Positions 1 through 5,242 of a stretch of 5,242 nucleotides of DNA are shown here, in pieces. Source of the stretch: Gemmatimonadales bacterium (GTDB lineage: Bacteria; Gemmatimonadota; Gemmatimonadetes; Gemmatimonadales; GWC2-71-9); NCBI GenBank assembly GCA_004525055.1, contig SPDF01000149.1:1-5242 (forward strand), written 5' to 3'. The translations under genes were made by a program, and so were the position numbers. The stretch's first letter is position 1; each line of letters opens with the position of its first letter. The notes beneath the pieces are model-generated. The model saw only the letters and a program-made list of their open reading frames with translations, was not told the origin of the DNA and did no database searches.

Positions 1-231
1 GATCAGGATCGGTGTGGTGATGCCGCGGTCTCGCAGGGTGCGAACGATTTCCAGCCCGGTCATCCCGGGAAGCCGGAGGTCGAGGACCAGGAGATCGTAC
101 AGCCCCCCCGACGCAAGCCGAAGCGCCTCGAGGCCGTCGTCCACCAGGTCTACATGGTTCTGATGCTCTTCGAGCCCGCGCTTGACGTAGGGACCGACGG
201 TCGGATCGTCTTCGACGACGAGGATCTTCAT
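1..231 (-). CDS. Response regulator, receiver domain (C-terminal part outside window)
   Basis: This is the N-terminal 77 residues of a two-component response regulator; the gene runs off the left edge of the window in frame. It starts MKILVVEDDPTV, the first beta strand followed by the acidic Mg-binding pair (D8, D9). The phospho-acceptor is D51 in LLVLDLRLPGMTG, and the LRLPGMTGLEIVRTLRDRG stretch is the usual beta3-alpha3 region. The receiver looks most like the OmpR/CusR/QseB branch, but the output domain is not visible, so DNA binding is inferred and an NtrC-type or stand-alone receiver is not excluded. The ATG overlaps the kinase stop codon (ATGA at 231-228), with no purine-rich ribosome site in front, so translation is probably coupled to the kinase. 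It is the expected phosphorylation partner of that kinase. A run of seven G on the coding strand (109-103) lies in the domain without breaking the frame. Confidence 0.95.
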   Translation of the reverse strand, partial: MKILVVEDDPTVGPYVKRGLEEHQNHVDLVDDGLEALRLASGGLYDLLVLDLRLPGMTGLEIVRTLRDRGITTPILI

Positions 232-1748
232 GGGAGCGCCGGGAGGCAGACACGGAACGTCGCGCCGAACCCCGGCTGGCTCTCCACCTCAAGCCGGCCC
301 CGGTGGTCCTCGACAATTCCGTAGCAGATGGACAGGCCGAGCCCCGTGCCCCGCCCCTGGGTCTTGGTCGTATAGAAGGGTTCAAAGATCTTGGTCTGTT
401 CCGCGCGGGGAATCCCCACCCCCGCGTCCTGCACCTCGATGACGACCTCGCTGCCGCGATGCCCCCCCATGCCGCTGCGCACCGTCAGGTGGCCGTTGCC
501 TGCCTCCATCGCGTCAAGGGCGTTGAGCATCAGCGACATCAGGACCTGGACCAGCTGCTCAGAGTTGGCAAGCACCTGCGGCAGGCCGTCGCCAAGTTCG
601 CGCTGGACGGTGAGCTTTTTGAACCGGGTGTGGTGCTTGAGGAGAAAGAAAGTGTCCTCGATGACCGTGTTGACGGTCACCGGACTCTTCAGCATCCCCT
701 TGGGTCGGCTGAAGTCGAGCAGGCCATCGACGATATTGGTACACCGATCGACCTCCTTGTCGATGATGTCGATGTACTCCCGGAACGTCCCCTGCGCCGT
801 CACCTCCACTGCGTCGAGCCGCCCCTCCAGGGCGGCGGCACAGGCGCCGATCGTCGCAAGCGGATTGTTGATTTCGTGCATGATGCCGGCAGCGAGCTGG
901 CCGACCGCCGCCAGCTTTTCGTTCTGCATGATGCGGCGATGGATCTGGTACCACTCGGTGACGTCTTCACCGATCGTGATCACGTGGGATATCTGGTCAC
1001 CGCTGAGGCGCATCGGAATCTTGCTGATCCGGTAGAAGCGGCCGCCGGCGGGGTCCTCGACCTCGATGTCCATTTGCGACATCTGTCCCGACTCGAAGAT
1101 CTGGTCAAACTCTTCCTTCAGCTGCGCTGCCGATTGCCGGGTGAGTACGTCAAAGACCGGCCGACCGACGACCTCGTCACGATGAACGCCTTGCGTGCCC
1201 GTCTCCCGCTTCCGGTTCCAGATTTGGATGCGGTATTCTCGATCCACGACATACAGGCCGACCGGGAGGCAGTCGATGACCAGGCCAGTGAACCGACGCT
1301 GCTCCTCGATCTGGCGCGCCCGGACCGCGACCTCGAAGGCGAGGTCCTCGGAGAGCTCATTCAGCGCGACGTGGGGAGCCAGCAGGTCCGCCACGATGGC
1401 GGCAGCGAGTCGACCGGAACCCGGGCCGATCCCCTCGAGCACCAGCATACCAACCCTGGCCCCGTCGTGTTCCAGCGGGAGACAGAGCCCCGCCGCGTCC
1501 GCCGGCGGGAGGGCCTCGAGGGTCGGCAGCGCAAATGGCGGCTCGGCGGGAGCGGGAGAGACGAACGGCGAGAAGGCGACGCCACTCGGCTGGCGCACCC
1601 AGATTGTTACGGAGGAAGCAGGCACGCCGCGACGCAGGAGATCGGCCACCCGGCCGATGGCGTCCTTGGAATCGCTCCCGTTGAGGAGCCGGGCGACCGC
1701 GCCGACGAGCTCAAGCGCGGCCGAAGCAGCTGTGGTCGTTTCGATCAC
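228..1748 (-). CDS. Soluble GAF-PAS sensor histidine kinase
   Basis: This 506-residue sensor kinase autophosphorylates on histidine and should pass the phosphate to the regulator encoded next to it. No transmembrane segment or signal peptide is visible, so it should sense a cytoplasmic signal. A compact GAF-like domain spans about residues 10-130 (LPLEHDGARVGMLVLEG near its end), followed by a helical linker at about 131-153. A PAS domain covers about 154-268 (LPVGLYVVDREYRIQIWNR, ending EDVTEW). The HisKA domain has the H-box GIMHEINNPL with H291 as phospho-acceptor, and E292/N295 form the ExxN pattern linked to phosphatase activity. The ATPase domain shows an N-box (LMLNALDAME, N409), G1 (DAGVGIP, D441), F-box (FEPFYTTK) and G2 (GRGTGLGLSI), all intact. 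The H-box and catalytic core are of the NtrB-like type. The start is GTG at 1748; there is no other usual in-frame start between it and the upstream stop at 1848. Ligand and target genes cannot be read from the sequence. Confidence 0.95.
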   Translation of the reverse strand: MIETTTAASAALELVGAVARLLNGSDSKDAIGRVADLLRRGVPASSVTIWVRQPSGVAFSPFVSPAPAEPPFALPTLEALPPADAAGLCLPLEHDGARVGMLVLEGIGPGSGRLAAAIVADLLAPHVALNELSEDLAFEVAVRARQIEEQRRFTGLVIDCLPVGLYVVDREYRIQIWNRKRETGTQGVHRDEVVGRPVFDVLTRQSAAQLKEEFDQIFESGQMSQMDIEVEDPAGGRFYRISKIPMRLSGDQISHVITIGEDVTEWYQIHRRIMQNEKLAAVGQLAAGIMHEINNPLATIGACAAALEGRLDAVEVTAQGTFREYIDIIDKEVDRCTNIVDGLLDFSRPKGMLKSPVTVNTVIEDTFFLLKHHTRFKKLTVQRELGDGLPQVLANSEQLVQVLMSLMLNALDAMEAGNGHLTVRSGMGGHRGSEVVIEVQDAGVGIPRAEQTKIFEPFYTTKTQGRGTGLGLSICYGIVEDHRGRLEVESQPGFGATFRVCLPALP

Positions 1749-1798
1749 CTTCCCCCCATCAACGGCATCTCCCGCACACCACCACCCAGACTCACCAT
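1745..1798 (-). other. Possible 17-codon leader frame overlapping the kinase start
   Basis: An ATG at 1798 opens a short frame, MVSLGGGVREMPLMGGR, whose TGA (1747-1745) overlaps the kinase GTG (1748-1746) as GTGA. That geometry would allow translation of the short frame to re-initiate at the kinase. There is no good ribosome site before the ATG at 1798, although GGGAG lies before internal ATG codons of the same frame. Composition is glycine-rich and unremarkable, so this may be chance in GC-rich DNA; the frame is also open further upstream. Treat it as a candidate only. Confidence 0.2.
1746..1757 (-). promoter_or_regulatory. Unusual ribosome binding site merged with the kinase GTG start
   Basis: On the coding strand the kinase start reads GGGGGGAAGGTGATC. 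The purine tract GGGGGGAAG directly abuts the GTG. The stretch AGGTGATC, which includes the start codon itself, matches the complement of the usual 16S rRNA 3' end (AAGGAGGTGATC). The spacing is therefore far shorter than the usual 5-9 nt. No start codon further downstream in frame is close enough to use this site, so GTG at 1748 remains the best start. Confidence 0.45.
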
Positions 1799-1847
1799 GG
1801 AAATAGAACCGGAGGAGTGCGGCGGCGCCAATCGACTCTCGCCAGGC
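1749..1847. other. 99-nt spacer between the lipoprotein and kinase genes
   Basis: This is the only gap of note between genes. No stem-loop with a T-tract is visible, so there is no obvious rho-independent terminator. On the minus strand, TTGGCG (1831-1826) and TTCTAT (1808-1803) are 17 nt apart, matching sigma70-type hexamers at 4/6 and 3/6 positions. This is a very weak promoter candidate that could give the kinase its own start site. The 17-codon leader frame described separately also lies here. Confidence 0.35.
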
Positions 1848-2189
1848 TCAGGGCCGCAGGCGCGTGGGGGAGCCGTGATACTCGACGGTCCACCCGGCAG
1901 CGTCTCGCCGGAGTACAAACAGCGTCCTCCGCTCACCCTGCGGCTCGTTCGAGGGAGGCGACGTGACGACCCAGGCCGACGCAAGGTCGCGATCCTGCCG
2001 AATGTCAGCTCGTAATACCTGCGCCCACGGCTCCGCCTTGGCGGGCCAGGCAGCGACGGCGGAGCGGATGGCGGCCTCGTCCGCCGGCACCCCCGGTGGC
2101 GGGTGCGACTCGAGCCGGCATCCCACGGTGAGGAGAAGCGCCATCGCCAGCGTCAGATGGATTGGGGATCGCATGCGATTGCGGCTCAC
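1848..2189 (-). CDS. Small predicted lipoprotein of unknown function
   Basis: This is a short gene of 113 codons from GTG at 2189, or 108 from ATG at 2174. The N-terminus has a basic segment (SRNRMR), a hydrophobic core (IHLTLAMALLL) and a lipobox-like LTVGC, so lipidation on that cysteine (residue 24 or 19) is predicted. The next residue is Arg, not Asp, which by the Enterobacteria rule would favour the outer membrane. The mature part is about 90 residues: a Pro-rich tether, a helix (ADEAAIRSAVAAW), then strands (ASAWVVT, RTLFVLRRD, GWTVEYHGS). This is reminiscent of a short NTF2/cystatin-like alpha+beta fold, but I do not recognise the family. I prefer the GTG start because it sits 13 nt after the stop of the gene before and gives a better basic n-region; neither start has a clear ribosome site, so re-initiation is likely. 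The same frame stays open far upstream inside the preceding gene, and that extension is not coding. Confidence 0.75.
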   Translation of the reverse strand: MSRNRMRSPIHLTLAMALLLTVGCRLESHPPPGVPADEAAIRSAVAAWPAKAEPWAQVLRADIRQDRDLASAWVVTSPPSNEPQGERRTLFVLRRDAAGWTVEYHGSPTRLRP

Positions 2190-2202
2190 GGAATAGAGAA
2201 AC

Positions 2203-4650
2203 TCAGGAATGCCACTCGAGCGCATGGGCACCGTCGGCCTCAAACCCCACCCGGCCACCGCGGAGCTCCACATCATCAACCTGCACGGCGGACTCCGCCG
2301 CTGTCCCTCGCAGGTGGAACTCGACGTGGATTCGCGGACCATGCACGCGCTCGACGCGCGCCGCCACCTGGCCGAAGCGACGCCGGAGACCGACGGTAAG
2401 CACCGTCCGCCCAATGCGGAGGCGCTCAATCGACATCGCATCCCAATCCGGTGGAAACCACGGGGCGATCTGGACAGCCCCTTCCAATGCATTCGGTCGA
2501 ACGCCCCAGAGCCCTTCGACGGCGAGACTCGCCACCGCGGCGGGAAGATCCCAACCTGACCCGCCCCGCAGGAATTCTCCCACCAGCCGGCGCCACTCGT
2601 CGAGGCCCTCTTCCAACAACCCCTCTTCATAATCCGCGAGACCCGATGGTCCTGCGGGAAACGTAGCGGAGCCGGCCGCCGACCGCGCAGTGCCGGCTGC
2701 GGCCGCCAGCTCCTCGGCGGTCTCCGAATGGCCGAGCGACTCCGCCAGGGGCTGGAGCGCCTCGAGCGCAGAGGCCCACGCCGCCGCCGCGGGCGGATCA
2801 GCGCTCCACGGCTGGGTGGCCAGACCGAGTTCGAACGCCCGTCGAATCGCCGACCACCGCTGGGCCAGGAAATCGAGCTCGCCTGTCCATCCGGCGTATT
2901 TCGCGGCGAGCAGCAGGTAGAGCGGGATCGCAGGGGTGACTCCGAACCGGGCGATGCCGCTGGTCGAACACTCCTCGACGATCCGGCCATCCACATCCTG
3001 GGTGAGCGACAGAAACTTCAGCGTGTCGCGGGGCCCACCGCGATCGCCCGCGGCCAGTTGGGCCATGGCGCGGAGACATCCGTCCGGACCGGCGTACCAC
3101 GCCCCGCCCGGTCGATCGGCGCGCGGCGAGGCGAGGGCCAGACCGCGGCCGACGCCCGGCGTGCCGGTCAACGCGCCATCCATCGCCGCCTTGGCCCGTT
3201 CGAAGGCCTCCATCAGCCGTGGTTCCGGCGTCTCGATCGAGGTGGCGTAGGTCGCCAGTTCCCGCTCGTGATCCCCGCGCTGCTTTCGCAGGCCGGCGAA
3301 TCCCCGACGCGCCAGCACTTGACGGGAGCGCTCAAGGTCGCCGAGATCGGCGGCGCCGGTGAACCGGATGCGGCACCGTCCCGTGCCACAGACCGAGAAT
3401 CGCACGGCAGGCCCAGCGGTCGGCGCCGCCTCGAGTGTGGCGCCATCAACATCGATGATCAGATGGAATGGATCACCAACAGCGCGAAGCGCCGCGTGGT
3501 GGCCACCGGGGGACACGGCCAGTTCGAGATCGCCGCCACCGCCCGCGGGGTCCGGCCAGGCGCGCCGGAGGTCAGCGGTCCACTCGATGCGGACCGCCGA
3601 CTCCGCAGCGGCGGCTACCTCCCAATACACCACCGGGTGCTCCAGCGCCGCCATCCATCGTTCCGTGACAGGAATGTCTCCGGCCACCGACCGCCGGACC
3701 ACTTCGCTGGGCGTGACCACGGCGGTTGCATCGACTGGGGCTGCCCCCCCCACAAACACCGTGGCGTCGCGAACGATCGAGTACGGATGGATCCACACCT
3801 GCCGGAGGCCTTGGCCATCGCCGCCTTCGAGCGATGCGCGGCGTCCGGTCAGGCGCCAGCTCTCCAAAGTCCCCACCGGGAGCTCGGTGACGAGCGAGGA
3901 GGCGGCGTCCGACCAATCTCCGGCGTGTCCCGGAAGCTCCGGGACAGGAACCAGGTCCTGCCGCAGCACTCGCGTGGCCGGTGCCGGCCAGCAGGGTGCG
4001 GCCAGTGGGCGATCCCGGTGGGGAATGCCAAGGCCAACCAGGGCGTTGCGGAGGAGGGTTCGGAGCTGTGGCGCGTGTGTCTGTTGGGCAGCATCGGGGT
4101 AGATCCCGCTGCCGATGCAGAGGATTCCGCCTTCCCCGACGGCGTACTCCCAGGCGACGATGCGTGCCGGAGTCAGCGACTGATCGACCTGTTCCACGGC
4201 CACGATCCCCGCCGATGCAGGCCGGCTGTCGAGGTGAACCGCCCATCGATAGTGCGCCCCGGCGCGTGGGCTCCACGTGCAGACACCGCGCTGCAGCTCC
4301 GCGAAGAGGGGATGGGGGCCAAAGCCGGCCAAGCCGCGCGGCGCGATCCCAGCGGAGTCCGCATCCCAGAGCGTGTCCCGGATTTCATCGGGGGAAACGG
4401 TCTCGACCCCAAGCGCGACGGCCACCGGCGTCGCACTGAGGGTCGCCAGGAGTCGGCCACCGGCGTTGAGCCATGGAAGGATGTGGGGGGAGGCGACTGA
4501 TACATCGTGGAGCCAGAGGCAATCGGTGTCCTGCCACCGTACATCGTCGAGCGCCGTCGTGACGCGGGAGGTGATTCCCGGCAGGCTGGTGAGGAGCTCC
4601 TTGAGCTCGTCAACCGCAGCGTCCCGGGTCAGAATCACGACCCGCCGCAT
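2203..4650 (-). CDS. Six-hairpin glycosidase-like protein with N-terminal GATase1/Rossmann-like domain
   Basis: This encodes 815 residues from ATG at 4650. Residues ~1-215 look like an alpha/beta GATase1-like domain: MRRVVILT opening strand, CLWLHD, LPWLNAGGRLLAT, then AWEYAVGEGGILCIGSGIY. A beta-rich middle (~240-430) is followed by a helical linker (~440-495). The C-terminal half resembles the (alpha/alpha)6 barrel of amylo-alpha-1,6-glucosidase/GH15/GH63-like proteins: AWYAGPDGCL (~517-526), DGRIVEECSTSG (~554-565, candidate acid E559/E560), PLYLLLAAKYAGWTGELDFL and RWSAIRRAFELG. It ends in a typical capping segment (WGVRPNALEGAVQIAPWFPPDWD, ~715-737). The barrel seems short between ~605 and 700, and the usual later catalytic motifs were not found, so activity and substrate are open. 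There is no signal peptide, so it is probably cytoplasmic. An upstream ATG at 4713 would add 21 unlike residues overlapping sod; ATG 4650 has GGGA six nt upstream and begins the first strand. The gene follows sod by 19 nt. The reading frame crosses a run of eight G unbroken. Confidence 0.8.
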   Translation of the reverse strand: MRRVVILTRDAAVDELKELLTSLPGITSRVTTALDDVRWQDTDCLWLHDVSVASPHILPWLNAGGRLLATLSATPVAVALGVETVSPDEIRDTLWDADSAGIAPRGLAGFGPHPLFAELQRGVCTWSPRAGAHYRWAVHLDSRPASAGIVAVEQVDQSLTPARIVAWEYAVGEGGILCIGSGIYPDAAQQTHAPQLRTLLRNALVGLGIPHRDRPLAAPCWPAPATRVLRQDLVPVPELPGHAGDWSDAASSLVTELPVGTLESWRLTGRRASLEGGDGQGLRQVWIHPYSIVRDATVFVGGAAPVDATAVVTPSEVVRRSVAGDIPVTERWMAALEHPVVYWEVAAAAESAVRIEWTADLRRAWPDPAGGGGDLELAVSPGGHHAALRAVGDPFHLIIDVDGATLEAAPTAGPAVRFSVCGTGRCRIRFTGAADLGDLERSRQVLARRGFAGLRKQRGDHERELATYATSIETPEPRLMEAFERAKAAMDGALTGTPGVGRGLALASPRADRPGGAWYAGPDGCLRAMAQLAAGDRGGPRDTLKFLSLTQDVDGRIVEECSTSGIARFGVTPAIPLYLLLAAKYAGWTGELDFLAQRWSAIRRAFELGLATQPWSADPPAAAAWASALEALQPLAESLGHSETAEELAAAAGTARSAAGSATFPAGPSGLADYEEGLLEEGLDEWRRLVGEFLRGGSGWDLPAAVASLAVEGLWGVRPNALEGAVQIAPWFPPDWDAMSIERLRIGRTVLTVGLRRRFGQVAARVERVHGPRIHVEFHLRGTAAESAVQVDDVELRGGRVGFEADGAHALEWHS

Positions 4651-4656
4651 CGATGG

Positions 4657-4660
4657 TCCC
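4657..4660 (-). promoter_or_regulatory. Weak ribosome binding site deciding the glycosidase-like start
   Basis: GGGA on the coding strand lies six nt before the ATG at 4650 and after the superoxide dismutase stop codon (TAG, 4672-4670). It supports the shorter start over ATG 4713, which lies inside the dismutase gene. The match to the Shine-Dalgarno core is only four bases. Confidence 0.4.
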
Positions 4661-4669
4661 AGGTTCTGG

Positions 4670-5242
4670 CTACTTCCCGTACCGGGCCGCAACGACATCC
4701 CAGTTGACCACATTCCACCACGCGGCCATGTAGTCCGGGCGCCGGTTCTGGTACTTCAGGTAGTACGCGTGTTCCCAGACGTCACAGCCGAGGAGCGGTG
4801 TCCGGCCCGCGGAGAGGGGGGAATCCTGGTTTGGAGTGCTCTCGACCACGAGCTTGCCGGCCTTGTCCGTCGAGAGCCAGGCCCACCCGGAGCCGAAACG
4901 GGTGGCACCCGCCTTGGCGAACTGCTCCTGGAACGTGGCGAAGGCGCCGAAGGTGTCATTCATGGCCGCGCCGAGCGCGCCACCCGGTTCCTTCGCGCCG
5001 CCCGGCGTCATCATTTCCCAGAAGATGGTGTGGTTGTAGTGACCGCCCCCGTTGTTGCGGACCGCCATCCGGATGCCTTCCGGCACCATTTCGAGATCGG
5101 CGAGAATCGCCTCAATCGTCTTGCCACTGAGTCCGGCATCCGTGCTGAGCGCCGCGTTCAGATTCTTCACGTAGGCGGCGTGGTGCTTGTCGTGGTGAAT
5201 CCGCATCGTGGCTTCGTCGAGGTGGGGCTCCAGCGCAGCGTA
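4670..5242 (-). CDS. sodA: Manganese-type superoxide dismutase (N-terminus outside window)
   Basis: This enzyme converts two superoxide ions to oxygen and hydrogen peroxide, in the cytoplasm since nothing visible suggests export. The last 190 residues are present; the frame runs open off the right edge, beginning YAALEPHLDEATMRIHHDKHH, so only about 8-12 N-terminal residues are missing and the ATG at 5206 is internal. Metal ligands, numbered in the visible part, are H16 (first His of IHHDKHH), H71 (NHTIFW), D154 and H158 (DVWEHAYYL). The Mn-type features are GGGHYNH rather than the Fe-type Gln in that strand, and Gln139 in TPNQDSP near the active site. The ending DYMAAWWNVVNWDVVAARYGK is canonical. 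From memory it resembles Thermus/Deinococcus MnSODs. Cambialistic Fe/Mn use cannot be excluded by sequence. It is the first visible gene of a close-packed set, 19 nt before the glycosidase-like gene; its promoter is outside the window. Confidence 0.97.
   Translation of the reverse strand, partial: YAALEPHLDEATMRIHHDKHHAAYVKNLNAALSTDAGLSGKTIEAILADLEMVPEGIRMAVRNNGGGHYNHTIFWEMMTPGGAKEPGGALGAAMNDTFGAFATFQEQFAKAGATRFGSGWAWLSTDKAGKLVVESTPNQDSPLSAGRTPLLGCDVWEHAYYLKYQNRRPDYMAAWWNVVNWDVVAARYGK

Noticed and set aside
1803..1831. TTGGCG - 17 nt - TTCTAT as a promoter for the kinase
   Set aside because: It matches sigma70 hexamers at only 4/6 and 3/6 positions, which is expected by chance; it is mentioned under the spacer but not called as a promoter.
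303..2015. 570-codon plus-strand open frame opposite the kinase gene
   Set aside because: It lies entirely opposite the kinase, its spacer and part of the lipoprotein gene; its translation is rich in Arg/Asp/His/Pro with no recognisable domain, whereas the minus-strand frame has all kinase motifs. It is a mirror frame of GC-rich coding DNA.
2190..2996. Upstream extension of the lipoprotein frame giving a 382-residue protein
   Set aside because: The extension is Arg/Ser/Pro-rich and is a shifted reading of the preceding gene; the signal peptide and lipobox would then be internal, which makes no biological sense.
2728..4500. 590-codon plus-strand open frame opposite the glycosidase-like gene
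   Set aside because: It shows low-complexity Arg/Gly-rich composition and no family motif, and it has no ribosome site that would support it. The minus strand gives a coherent multi-domain protein.
4651..4713. Upstream ATG at 4713 for the glycosidase-like gene
   Set aside because: It adds 21 residues that overlap the conserved C-terminus of the dismutase and look unlike the start of the alpha/beta domain; ATG 4650 has a better position and a weak ribosome site.
4670..5206. Superoxide dismutase starting at the ATG at 5206
   Set aside because: The frame continues upstream with conserved family residues (YAALEPHLDEAT) to the window edge, so that ATG is an internal methionine.

Overview
The window is GC-rich bacterial chromosomal DNA, and every gene that can be supported lies on the minus strand. 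Reading along the minus strand (from high to low coordinates) there are five genes: (1) a manganese-type superoxide dismutase, cut at its N-terminus by the window edge; (2) a large unusual protein with an (alpha/alpha)6 glycosidase-like C-terminal half and an N-terminal Rossmann/GATase1-like domain; (3) a small predicted lipoprotein; (4) a soluble GAF-PAS histidine kinase; (5) a response regulator, of which only the receiver domain's N-terminal 77 residues are inside the window. Long plus-strand open frames exist, but they mirror the minus-strand genes in high-GC DNA and show no recognisable protein family.

The superoxide dismutase, glycosidase-like and lipoprotein genes are tightly packed (19 and 13 nt gaps) and look like one transcription unit. 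A 99-nt spacer then precedes the kinase. Kinase and regulator overlap by 4 nt (ATGA), so they are very probably co-translated. No transcription terminator is visible anywhere, so read-through from the sod end into the two-component genes is possible. A very weak promoter-like pair and a 17-codon leader frame lie in the 99-nt spacer.

The organism is uncertain. The dismutase resembles the Thermus/Deinococcus style of MnSOD, and the high GC content, compact operon style and (alpha/alpha)6 protein of unknown role would fit a free-living soil or sediment bacterium such as a member of Gemmatimonadota or a related phylum. This is an impression from memory, not a database result.

The dismutase detoxifies superoxide, and the kinase-regulator pair senses an unknown cytoplasmic signal. 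The glycosidase-like protein lacks a signal peptide, so it probably acts in the cytoplasm on an unknown carbohydrate or has lost catalysis. No mobile element, CRISPR array, tRNA, rRNA or integration site was seen. The most interesting object is the glycosidase-like protein: its two-domain layout, shortened barrel and linkage to superoxide dismutase are not explained by a family I can name.
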